Positions 48,122-59,038 of a DNA stretch of 64,000 bases are shown here, piece by piece; the stretch's first letter is position 1; each line of letters begins with the position of its first letter. A model generated the notes under the pieces. The model had not been told where the DNA came from. It was given only the letters and a program-made list of their open reading frames with translations, and ran no database searches. The position numbers were made by a program, and so were the translations under genes. The stretch comes from Aquilaria yunnanensis (lineage: Eukaryota > Streptophyta > Magnoliopsida > Malvales > Thymelaeaceae): NCBI GenBank assembly GCA_039654915.1, contig CM077599.1:18416501-18480500 (forward strand). Direction: 5' to 3'.

Positions 48122-49528
48122 AAAAGGCAAATGACTCACTGAAGTTTTAAAGATAGATAAAAAACTCACTAAATATAGCTTTTATTTATTTAAGATAATA
48201 CTCTTTATAACACTAGTTTTTTAATGCAAACAGTTTCCATTCAAAATTCAAGGCTCATTCACGAAGAATTACACTGTTCCTATTTCATTCCGTCTCTATT
48301 AAAATTGAAATGGCCTATTTAATTATATTTTGAAAGTTGTGAGATTGTTATTATTTATAAACAGTAATATGTGCGCTGTTTTTCTAACATCTCTTTTGTT
48401 TCGGTTTGTGTTTCTCTTCAAAATATCCAAACCCAGCTTCCAAGTCCTAAAGATTTGCTTTTTTACCCTTTTGGTTCATAGACTTTTCCATCTCAAGATC
48501 AAGCCTCAATTTCAACCAAAAGGATTCAGTCCTCCAGGTTTCGGTTTAGCGATAGTTATGACCTAAAGCTCGGGCCAGCAACATAATTGTGGCAAAGGTG
48601 AACCTATAGGAAAAGAGGTGGTCTCGAGAGGTTGGGCCGAATATGCTATCGTTCTAGGCTAGGCTTCAGTAGGAGCAGTGAGAGTGGAGGAGGCAAGTCA
48701 CCACGACATTTCTCTTGGATTAGGTAAGTCGTAAGGCTATGAAGGTGCGGCGAGGTTGATTTTGGCGTCAAGGTGTGACAACGGTGAACCAATGAGCTGG
48801 AGTGGAGACAAGATTAGGAAGATAGCAGGGTTAGCAATTCCACAAGTTTAGGTATCTTTGACTACATCATTTTTCCATGATCCTACACTTGCTCAACAAA
48901 CTTTTAAAAGTTTCAAATATGAAACAATTACATTATTTTGCATCAAAGTGTGGGTGATCATGGTTCCACTAATCTACACAATGATCATGAACATGAATTG
49001 CCACATTGTGCAGACACTATGAACTGTATTAGTACAATTTTACAAAACTAAAGCACTAATGTTCTAATGACATGAGCTAAAACAAAAATGAAGTCCACTT
49101 CCATCTGAATAAGAGGAAACACAAACAAACTTCTTTCAGGACATTCAATTAAAACATTAATAATAATGGGGATTCATTTACACCGGTGTAACTACTTACA
49201 CCATTTACATTATTTAATAAATTCATGTAGAATAAAAATTACACCAAACCAAGCACTACTTTTTAAGTACAATTCCTTTTTTTTTTTGTTTTTTGTTTTG
49301 TATATGAGGAGGAGGCTAGGGAGTAAAGAATTGAATGTTAGATCTCTTGGTAGCAACTAAAGTCTTAACCACTAGGTCAGGACATTGGTTGTTTTTAAAA
49401 TATAATTCACGGAGACCATACTTGTTGATTTTTATATTAGTTGAAACTTTTTAACATATTTACCTAATAAAGACATTTTATCAATAAATTTCAATGGTTC
49501 AAATTTATGGGATAAATTATAAAAGTTA
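48122..49528. other. spacer with SINE-like remnant
   Basis: No gene seen. At about 49285-49385 the minus strand has ACCTAGTGGTTAAGAC (A-box-like) followed by a degenerate B box (AGATCTAACATTCAATTC), like a tRNA-derived SINE head. Confidence 0.35.
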
Positions 49529-50345
49529 CTCCCTCTATCACATGTTTTCTGCTCCATTTACATGTGGCACACATATTAAAAAAAGTTACTGTTTTCTCCT
49601 TCTTCCCAAATCTACCCTTCCTTTCTCAACTCTCTGCTGAATCAACCTCCCCTTCATCTCTCTCAACTACTCAACAATCCATCTCCGCTGCCATCCTCCA
49701 TCGCATCCTCACCAGACCCCATCCCCGAAATCGACCCTATTGCTTTGTCACTCCTTCGCGTCCTTACTCGACCTCCTCCGAATCATTGTTGCTTGCTCTT
49801 TCGCACCCTTACCCAGCCTTCTCTAAATCACCTTGTTGCTTTGTAGGTCCGTCCTCGACCTCATCTCAACCTCGCCCTCAACCGCAATACAAATCGGAGC
49901 CGAATCTCTCCCCCTCCACCAAATCGACACCCCTCTAATCTTGCTGAACAAATCACCACCATTAGTCAAGAGAAGGATAATACCCAAATCACCGCAACCA
50001 CCATCGACCCAAATTGCTGACAATCTCAAATTGTGTTGACCCAAATCGTCGACTTCCCTCCACCTTGACCCAAATCGCCTCTCCTTCTGCCCCAAATTGC
50101 CACTGCCAGCCAAGCTAGGGAGATTATTGCCGAGAAAGAGAACAGCCAAGAGAGCCAAGAGAGCGAGATCGGTTGAGAAAGGGAGATAAGTGTCGGGGAT
50201 CATTTGTTTCATTTTTTCAAAGTAGAAGGAGAAGATGGCAAAATAATCATTATATATGATAAAACTTACTAAAATAGGAAATGAAGCAGAGAACTTGGGA
50301 CAACCCAAAATGGCAAATGAAGCAGAGAACTTAGGACGGAGAGAG
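49529..50345. mobile_element. Tc1/mariner-type (Stowaway-like) element
   Basis: Left end CTCCCTCTATCACATG and right end GGACGGAGAGAG are inverted, and both are flanked by TA (49527-49528, 50346-50347). TTCTGCTYCATTT recurs near both ends in opposite orientation. At 817 bp it is long for a MITE. Its interior has Ser/Pro/Thr-rich frames on the plus strand (49564-49938) with no recognised domain, so it may have picked up foreign sequence. Confidence 0.7.
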
Positions 50346-50492
50346 TATAAACTAAATCAAGTCAAAAAATTTTGTATATGAACTTCATGATTGAAATATT
50401 ATATGTGACACTTAGGTAGTATAAACTAAATCAAGTTAAAAATTTTTGTATATGAACTTCATGATTGAAATATTAAATGTGATACGTAGGTA
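50345..50492 (+). repeat. 74 bp tandem duplication
   Basis: Two copies, starting at 50345 and 50419, each begin GTATAAACTAAATCAAGT and contain TTTTGTATATGAACTTCATG, with only a few differences. The first copy starts at the right end of the preceding element. Confidence 0.85.
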
Positions 50493-50829
50493 GATTATAT
50501 TGATAACAGATAAAGAATTATCAAATAACAAGAATAATGTAAACACTTATACTAATGTAAGCAGGTAATTACTCATAATTAATAATATACTTTATGAATA
50601 AATAATATCCATAAAGCCCTAATACTCCCTGGTATATTGATGAACCAAAGTTCATCTTTCGGCATAGCTCGTACCACAACATTTCTAGGCAAATTGACAT
50701 CTATTCAATTTAGCAAGCACTCAATAACATCTCAGCTCTTTCCTGCAAGTGCCTAAAAAGACCTAAACACAACTGGTTTTATTTATATTCAGCACGCTAA
50801 TGTACAACAACTTCTGCCTTCCAAACGCA

Positions 50830-51668
50830 TCAAACATCTGGAGCCAAACCAGAACAGTAAGGGCATGAGGGATCATGCCTGTCCTCAAACTCAGTTTTCT
50901 GCTCCAAACAATCTGCATGGTATACGTGTCCACAGACTAGAACAGCAACAACAGCCAATTCACCCGAAGCCACGACATTCCCCAGGCAATAGGGTCTCCG
51001 TCTCAACGGTCTCTGACATATCCAACAAACCATTTTTGCCCCGTCAAGTGACACTGAATCCATCACCAGGGAACTAGATCTAATTCTCTCCGGCCTGATA
51101 AATGTCTTTTCCCTACCAACTGAAAACAAATTTCGAAAAAGAATCACTCAGACACAAATAGGTTTATATAATGCCGAGTGAAGCAGACCTGAGGAGGCTT
51201 CTTGGGTAAATTTAAGCTCTTAAACAAAAACACAGAAAGCTAGTATGAACCTCCATGGCGTCCTGATCCCGAGTTATGTTGGCTAGCCAGTTTGAAGAGC
51301 AATCCATCATGATGTAGAGAACTACCCTTGCCTTGGGCAGTTGATGGAAAGTTGCCAGAGTTTCTATGAGAGTACTGATGGCCATGATGATAGTGACGAG
51401 ACCGCTTTAGCAATGAACGCCCAAGATTGTGACGTTGATGAGTACTGGAATGCACATTTGTTTGCTTTGCAGAACCACCTCCACTATTCATACCAGCATC
51501 TGCGACGTTTGAGGGATTCTGCAGGAAAAAGAGGCAGAAAACAAGAGGCCTGTAATACACACAAAAAGGACAATAAGCTTAGGAAGCATCACTCATTTCA
51601 TTTTGCAAGAGTTGAACGATAAACCTCGATTGCTATTAACTCTGTTCCAGAGGAGCACGGCATATCAT
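50830..51668 (-). CDS. RING-H2 zinc finger protein, probable E3 ubiquitin ligase (5' end open)
   Basis: Three exons join in phase on the minus strand: 51625-51668, 51251-51518, 50830-51119, encoding about 199 residues. The last exon holds the RING: CWIC at the start, CGHVYHADC in the middle, CPYC near the C-terminus, giving C2 / CxHxxHxxC / C2 spacing with an extended 27-residue loop. VVASGELAVVAVLVCGHVYH matches a plant family of C-terminal RING proteins. Upstream residues are Ser/His/Gly-rich and probably disordered. The first exon here starts in phase 1, so at least one exon precedes it. A coding-looking stretch at about 51951-51830 (HSILPRSPCSQLVVTVSQ, SETSISSDHSDH) is a good candidate, but no strong in-phase donor was found. 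A Pack-MULE sits only 47 bp upstream of that stretch. Confidence 0.8.
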
Positions 51669-51997
51669 CTGCAATTAATTCAAATAGTTGTCAGTAAAAC
51701 AAATCATCGGTTTAAGTTATGTTCAAGCATTGTCTAAAGTAGCAGAATTGCATGAATTTTCTTGTCAAAAGTCCGGGAAGGGGAACAACTAAGGGACTTA
51801 AATATAGACTTAAACCATAGCTTGATATTTCTGGATGACATGATCACTGTGGTCTGAGGAAATAGAAGTTTCAGATTTTGCTGAGCTCCCTTGACTGACA
51901 GTGACAACTAACTGAGAGCATGGAGACCTTGGAAGGATGGAGTGATCATCACTTCACCGTGTCAGAAAAATAAAAACAAGCCTCTCACGTTAAGTTA

Positions 51998-53397
51998 GGG
52001 TTAATCACACATGTTGCCGATATTTAATAATTGTTCCCATTCTAACATCAACATTTATTTTATTTGTAGTGTGTGTGTCCTTAGTCCAATTAAAATGTTT
52101 CATTTTAACCATTTTTTTCATAGGCAGAATTTGTTATGTTAGATGAAAAGTGCCCCCTAATAACATAGCATTCTAGGAAAAAAATACTAACTTTAACCCT
52201 TAAAAATGTTTCTCTTTGTAAAAAATCCTTAAAACTTTGAAGTCTAACAAAAAACTCCTTAAAAATGCTTGGACCACCATGCCTCCCTATTCCCGGCCAT
52301 CCTCAGCCTCTCTCTCCGCCCTCCCTCTGCTGCAACACCACGCATTCTCCATTAGGAACCTGCCATAGTTTTCAACTGCCCAAATTCACTTGGGCATTTC
52401 ATCGAACATATCATAGGCAAAACTTAATTTGAAGTGAAAAAGACCATCAAAGGGAGAACAGGTCAAATCCCATTCTATTGGGAATCAACCAGAACAATCG
52501 GACGAGTTGACTCAGTGGGAAGCCTGAACGGTGCGATCGAGGAAGGTGGGTAGATGTCGGTGCTCACCCCGGACAACACTTGTTGGTTCTTGACAGCAAA
52601 TCTGGTGGGTAGCTTGGCGAGCTTGTCATTCAAAGTGGAGGTTTTGGCTTGCTTGCTTGATTTTTCGACGTCGAGAACCATTTGGGGGTTCCAAGGAGAG
52701 AGATCGCCGAGCTCGTCGATGTCGGGCTTGGCTTTGCTGATGAGCCAATCGATGGCCTTGTTGGGTCACCGGGGTCAGAGAGGTAGACACGGGGTGGGCG
52801 ACGGTGCAGACCTTGCTGTGAGAGAAGAGACGAACTCGGCAGTGTGGCTCATCCCCAATCACAACGATGTTGCAGAGTAGAGGCAGGAATCACCCATTTT
52901 CTGAGAATATTGACACCTGACTGAGCCAAAAGTGATGATTGAGAAAGAAGAAGAGGATGGGAAGATAAAGGACTTCTTCTTGCTAGGGTTTTGTGGCTGG
53001 GGATGGAGGATGGGGAATGGCCGGAGGGTTGGAGCTGGTGGTAGGAGAGGTGGGAGAGGGTTGGCAGAAGAGAGGGAGGCCGAGAGTGGCCAAAAATAGG
53101 AGGCTGGATAGCCTAAACATATTTAAAAAGTTTTTTTTTTTTGTTAGATTTCAAAGTTTTAAGAATTTTTTGGCAAAGAAAAAAGTTTTCAGAGGATAGA
53201 GTTGTTTATTTTTTCCTATAATTCTATGCTAATTTTGTCTTTTCCGTCTAACATAATAAAATTTATTAAAAAAATAAAAATAAAAATGAAACATTTTAAT
53301 AAATTTAATTAGAGACACAGTACAAGCAAAATGCATGTTAAGAATAGAACAAGAACAATAATTAAATGTTAGAGATAACACGTGTATAATTAAACCC
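51998..53397. mobile_element. Pack-MULE carrying a TCP gene fragment
   Basis: Left end GGGTTAATCACACATGTTGC; right end, reverse-complemented, GGGTTTAATTATACACGTGT. Inverted similarity runs for about 300 bp, including AAATGTTTCATTTT-type text on both arms. Flanks GTTAAGTTA (51989-51997) and GTTAAGTTG (53398-53406) match at 8 of 9, the Mutator length. The GC-rich centre (52280-53100) holds the TCP fragment. No transposase. It sits just upstream of, or in a 5' intron of, the RING gene. Confidence 0.85.
52475..52765 (-). pseudogene. captured TCP transcription factor fragment
   Basis: The minus-strand frame reads NKAIDWLISKAKPDIDELGD and then LSPWNP, matching the second helix and C-terminal edge of the TCP DNA-binding domain of the CIN/TCP4 type (family text KAVDWLIKKAK...ELPPWNP). 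It continues open for about 70 residues to a stop, including TRPIVLVDS. Immediately upstream the frame is closed by TGA, and the basic half of the domain is only hinted at in another frame (HSKVCT near 52820). It lacks the whole domain, lies between Mutator-type TIRs, and is therefore a captured fragment. Confidence 0.75.
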
Positions 53398-53594
53398 GTT
53401 AAGTTGTTAACAGAAGTTAAGATCTTGTTTCATCACAATTTTTAATGCAAGTTTCTTCTGCACTTATATATCTCATCTATGAACATGCATCATTCTAACT
53501 GCATGATATTTTGATAACATATGATAGAATAAATGTTGGCGTCACTCATTTAGAGAAAAAAATTTAAGAATATTTTTTGGGGAAGATAGAGTAA

Positions 53595-54706
53595 CACATG
53601 ATGGATAAAATAGGAGCACAGAATGAACATGAGAATGTAAATGCACAAGAAGAGAACAACATTGACAATGAAATAAGACAGTCTAGAGTAGGAGTAATCT
53701 TAGATTTTGTAGACACAGCTCCTACTCATTACAATTGTCAATGACTAGCAACTAGCAAGTTTAATATACTTTCAGAAACCCATTTGATCCCGCAATTGTT
53801 ACCAAATAATATAGCTAAATAAATTTATTCGAACTTTGGAAGTACAAATTTCTCTAGGGAAAGTATTGATTAAGCTTCTAAGTGCAAACCTCAAAAACAT
53901 TTCAATATTTTTCTATAAGTTCCTCAAGTGCTTAGTATCATAAGGCCGGGTTATGGTTTTGGAAAGGAAGCACGGCATCAAGTGGTTCTGGTCGAGATAG
54001 TCTTGCTTATCAACATATATAGATGCTTTGACACAATCAAAGTTTAAATCATATGCACAAAGAAGTTCCTTTAAGAAGAAATTTGAAGAGAGTAAGGGAA
54101 GATCCTTTCTGTTTTCTTCTTCCTATATAACACACATGAGGCATTTGGTTCATGAGTTTTAACTTCCCGAACAATCTGAAATTTGAGTTTAAAAAATTTC
54201 TCCTTTCCTATTTAATCTACACCAAAAGCAAGATCTTTATGCATTAATTATATCAAGAAACCATGTTTCTGTTGAAAGAAAATGAAAAAAAAAATGTTTC
54301 AAAAGCAAATGGCGCCTTAACCTTCAATCTTAACTCACACAACTTTTTAAACTTAACAACATATATATGGTATAAAAACAGGGATCATCAACGAGGTCAC
54401 ATTAGATTCCACATCAAAATCAATTGTAATAGTTAAACCAATACTGAAGAATCACCAACATTTTTCACATGCAGAAGCATTAACATATTTCAGAATTTTA
54501 CCCGGGCGATATTGGAGTATGCCATCAAACCCTAAAACTCCATTCTCTGAAAAATTCAAAGAAAACATAAGAGACAGATAACAAAAATTAAAATCAAGGG
54601 TCTGCTATGTTACCACTTTTGTTCTTCCCTGCGAGCTGAATAGAAGAACAAATTTATCACCCAGAAGAAAAATGAAAAAAAAAAAAAGATGAGGCTTTCA
54701 AATTTC
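53595..54706 (-). repeat. inverted duplicate of the thymidylate kinase 5' region (left arm)
   Basis: The minus strand of this segment aligns along its whole length with the plus strand of 59039-60280. Shared landmarks in order are GGAATTTGAAAG/GGAAATTTGAAAG, GATAAATTTG, AAGTGGTAAYATAGCAGACC, an ATGGCATACTC start followed by CCCGG|GTRAAATTCTGA, CAATTGTAATGAGTAGGA and CTCCTATTTTATCCATCATG. Many small differences show it is not recent. It contains the leader and first-intron counterpart but not the kinase exons, and points toward the RING gene. Confidence 0.85.
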
Positions 54707-57086
54707 CCAAAGTTTCTAGAAATAGGAAATGCTGAAGAAGGGAGGAAGAAAATAAAGTATCCGAAGAAGAAGGAAGGTTGGGGTTGTGGCAGTGGTAATC
54801 GATCCACTTCCTCTTCCCCAAAGTAATTGAAAAGGAAAAAAATAGTCAATATCCAAAATTAAAAATTACGGAGATGAAAAAACAGGGAACTCGAAATCTA
54901 ATTTTAGGGTTTTTGTAGTTGAACAATTGGGATAATACTCATGGGGCTTTCTTCTTCTATCAACATGTTACACTATCGTCAATTGTGTAAAACCTAAGAA
55001 GTATGTGGGAGCGGTTAACTTCCCATATTTTAAAAAAGTCACCGTTACGGTATACAGTAACTATGTTGTTACGCATTTATTTTGTAGTGGTTTATAATTA
55101 TTGTTCTACACATATGAATTGTTATTTTTTTTTATCATAATTGTTGCTTTCTATATATCAATTGCTATTTACTTATAAATAATTATTGTGGTTTTGTACA
55201 ACACTATTTCTTCTAATAAGAAATGTTGTTCCAATCATAACAATTACTGCTCTGTACAAATGTTGAACAGCAAACATTGAACAAATTGCAAAGCCTAATA
55301 CTATTTGTGGCTAATCATTGATTGAAAGTGCATGGATTTCAGCTAAGTTATTTTAGGTCCATGATATATTAAACTTTAGAACCCTAGAATTTTTTGATTA
55401 AATTGAAGTAATAGTATTGGGCTTATCTAGCTAAGAAGGCAATCAATCGGAACTCGGAATGAAAAGCCTGAAATGCAGAAAGTAGTGCGACTAGTAAAGG
55501 TCATGATGCGATAGGAGATGGCGTTGTTTGCTCTTGGCAAATGAGAACGAGCTAGTGCAGGGGATGGTGGCTAGACAACCATAGACCGTTGGGCTGCTTT
55601 GGCCTTCTTGACCGATGACACTGTGAACTTGAAGGAGCCAATTGGAGCTTTTTGGAGGCAATCACGAATGGGTTTTCCTAGTCCTTTCCACTATGAAGTC
55701 GATATTTTCAGCATGTCCTTGGGATTGTCGAGGTTGTTGATGAGTCGCTGAAAAGTTGAAACAGTGTTGTTGATCTGGAAAACTCCGAAAGCCACAATTT
55801 TGGTGGCATCCTTCTTGCAGTTGATTGAGTTTTGCTCAATGGTAATTGGCAGCCGGTTTGCAGATTTGAAAGCTCATGATGTATTGATTTCATCTCATCG
55901 AACTAGGCTAGCGGACATTCGGCCACACACGGTGGGCAAGCTGCAAGGAAAGTGAAGTCGAGGTGTTTTAAATTGAAGAGAGAAAAACATATTTTTTTGT
56001 CTTTAATTATGGGAGTGGCATTTGATGGTGATTTTTCCCATCCTCAGTCTTATTTTCATAGACTCAACACTAACTCATGGAATAACTGGACCTGTTTAAT
56101 ACCTTTAATGCCAAACTACTTGCCCCCTTAAATTGGGAATGTTTTATATACTCTCTACCTCATATATGTTATACTCTTATAATTACTTTTTTACCATCAT
56201 TAAAATTAAAAAAACATCTTGTGTGTGTCCCTTTTCCTTCTTTGGCTGAGCTTTATTGCCATTCCGCTCTCACTCATCCTTTCTCCTCATTTGGCTGAGC
56301 TTCATCACCGTTCCGCTCTCACTCGGTGATCGGGCAGATCTCAATGGGGACCTATGGAATTTGCTCTTCTCCAAGATGACACAATAAAGCTCCCTGATAG
56401 TTGCGCTGGCACCGACCTAAGTTGATTATGAGGAGATATCAATATCAACAGAGCAAAAAATTACTGGCGCAGATAACAATGGTAAAGACATGGGATTTCC
56501 TAGGAAAAGGTGATGAGGATAAGGGGCTTGAGCTTGTTGGAGTGGTTTAGGGTGAAGACAAAATTGGAGAGGTGAAGATGATATTCGAAAAGGAGGTGGT
56601 AGAACAAAACGGTGGACAAATGGATGGAGCAGAAGGGAAAAGTTTTGACAAAAAAATAAAAAATAATAAGAAAACAAAGGGTTAAGGTCAAACCTTTTGT
56701 CTGTCCCTCATTTTTCATTTTCTTTCAAATCAATTCCTATTGTCTTTTAGGTACACACATGTACACAAATGAAAAATAATAAATTCATAAATGTGTGCAT
56801 TTGTAAAATTTTATTATTTATATTTAAAGTTTATTCAGTTACATATGTGTAATATATTTCTGATCTTATTTGTACATATGTGTCATATGTTTTATGCATA
56901 TCTATCACTTGTTTTATACATTGAGTTTCATACATATTTGTCATCTAGTTTGTACATATCTCTATTTTATATATTGATGTGTTCACATTTGTTTTATACT
57001 ATAAATCATGGTATTGAAATATTAATATTTATAGATATAAGAGGTATGGTGTACGTTAAACTTACCATATTAAAATGAATCGAGGT
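54707..57086. other. spacer between inverted arms, with syntaxin fragment
   Basis: Apart from the syntaxin-like fragment at 55691-55877 no gene is recognised. The region around 55420-55980 is GC-richer than its flanks and probably belongs to a mobile element, but I could not pair its ends. TATACATATTTGT-like AT-rich sequence fills 56720-57080. Confidence 0.4.
55691..55877 (-). pseudogene. captured Qa-SNARE (SYP2-type syntaxin) fragment
   Basis: The minus strand starts ATGAGCTTTCAA (MSFQ, the SYP2-family start), then, after a frame slip, TGCQLPLSKTQS. A further open stretch reads DATKIVAFGVFQINNTVSTF followed by QRLINNLDNPKD and a stop at 55691. That stretch matches the first N-terminal (Habc) helix of SYP22/PEP12-type vacuolar and prevacuolar syntaxins. 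Only the first roughly 55 residues are represented, the SNARE helix and membrane anchor are absent, and it has a frameshift and a stop. I infer that it was captured by a mobile element. Confidence 0.7.
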
Positions 57087-57640
57087 TAAGGATGACAATT
57101 GGATTGGTGAAATTTGTGATCCATTAATATTTGACCATGACTAGCAGATAAACAGGTTAAAAATATCGACGATGGGGCGAACATGGGTAGCAAATCACAC
57201 TCATCTGGAAGATACGAGCTGGTGGCGGGTAGAGGGTATCCATTATAGGTAAATTTGCTTCACTTACCCGTGAAATCCGTGAGTATAAATTTCCTACTTA
57301 TGAATTATAATGGGATGCAATATTTACATTAAACTAATATTTTATACTAATTCTCATAGAATATTTTCTTGTATGTATGTTATGGTTTTTGGTATTTTAT
57401 GATTTTGTTGTATTATGTGTAGACAATGACTTTGTATTTATTTTTCATATTTTACTTTTATAAAATTAAAAAAAAACATAGTTTAAACTGTAGGTTGTGA
57501 GCACCAATTGAGATTTTTTGCTCGTTTATCAATATCCATAAAGTCACGAATACTAAAAAAATTACAGTCACTAAAAACACCACATATATAAATGACAGGT
57601 AAAAGATATACACATCCAATGCGTCCCCTTACCATCCCTG
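57087..57640. mobile_element. small hAT-like element
   Basis: Left end TAAGGATGACAATTGGATTG; right end, reverse-complemented, CAGGGATGGTAAGGGGACGC. Flanks ATCGAGGT and ATGTAGGT match at 6 of 8. Subterminal text includes GGGTAGCAAATC and TACCCG words. No coding capacity. Confidence 0.5.
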
Positions 57641-57755
57641 ATGTAGGTTGTTAAAGGAGCCCGGGGAAGACCCCTGATTCAACATGTATTTAAAGAGACA
57701 AATATGGGCCGATGTTTTGACAAGAAAGGAGCTGGAAACATTTGTATTTTGAAAA

Positions 57756-58735
57756 GGCCAAAATACACATTTAGCCCCTTAACTTAGCCAACTCTAACGA
57801 GTTTACCCTTTATGTTTGACTCAGTATGAGTTAGTCCCTCAACTTTACAAAATTTAGCGAGTTCGTCCAAATAGGATGAAAAGGTAAATAGAGTTAGATA
57901 TTTTGCTGATGTGGCGTGGAGCTGTGCTAAGCTGGTATTGCCATGTCAGTGATTTTTCCACGTCAACCCACTCCTTTCTCTTACTGTTTGTTTATTTCGA
58001 CAAAGCTCATCGTCTCAACGATCGAGGCTTCTTCACTGTCGGATCCTTCCCAGGGACCCACTCTTCGCCTCCATCTCCTTTAGCTTCCCTGTCGACGGGG
58101 CAACGGTTTTTTCACATCATCCTCACTGTCGAATCAATCATCGCCGCAGTGGTTTCTTTACATCGGTCATTGCCGAATCGACGGCCGCTTGTCCAATGAA
58201 TCACTGAATCAACGAGTCACAGAATCAATGAATCGATGTATCGACAAATCAACTAATCCCACTCGCTGAAACCTACTAAATGCAACTATCGAATCCCGCC
58301 GGAAGAGCTGATCGGCGGCTTGCCTTCATGAATCGACGTTGCCGAATCGACAGAGCCTTCGAATTGATCGTCAATGAATCGACGCATCGATGACTTGACT
58401 GATCCTACTTACCAAATTCCACCGAATCCAGCTGCCGAATCCCGCCGAAAAACCTACTTCGCCGCCTGCCTTTATGTTGGTAGTAGCGAAGATCGTCGCT
58501 CGAACACGCCCAGGTTTGTTCGTTTTAATTTTAAATTCATCTGCTTGCCTAACAGACGGCGTTTTCTCAGCTGGCCGCTTTTCGTTAGCAGGTGGACTAA
58601 GCCGTTAAGTTTAGCAAACTTTATAGATTAAAACGCTAAATTTGCAAAGTTAGAGGACTAGCTCGCACTGAGTTAAACAAAAAGGACTAACTCGCTCGAG
58701 TTTGTCAAGTTGGAGGACCATATGCGCATTTGGCC
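57756..58735. mobile_element. MULE-type TIR element, GGCC family
   Basis: Left end GGCCAAAATACACATTTAGC; right end, reverse-complemented, GGCCAAATGCGCATATGGTC. Perfect 9 bp duplication TTTTGAAAA (57747-57755, 58736-58744). Inverted text such as AACTCTAACGAGTT / AACTCGCTCGAGTT continues for over 100 bp. The interior (57990-58560) is GC-richer, with at least eight scattered GAATCGA words and short frames of unknown origin. It is the same family as 47383-48112. Confidence 0.88.
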
Positions 58736-59038
58736 TTTTGAAAATGGTCTGAGTTCTGCAAAACGGAACTCGTTATAGGTACTGCTGCGATTTCAATTCT
58801 CAGGAGTTCGTAATTTAGCTTCTACTTTTCATCCTTCCTCCGTTCCTCGCGGAGTGACTCGTGTAACAGTTGCCTCTTTCTTTCTTAATGCATTCACATT
58901 TCACCGAAAAAACAAAAAAATACTAGACACAAGTGCAACACAAGCGGTCATAAAGCCCAGAACCAGTTATATAACCAAATTGTCACACTCGCCGCTCGCC
59001 GTATCAGTGGAAGCGAAGAAGAAAGCCCCACGATTTGA

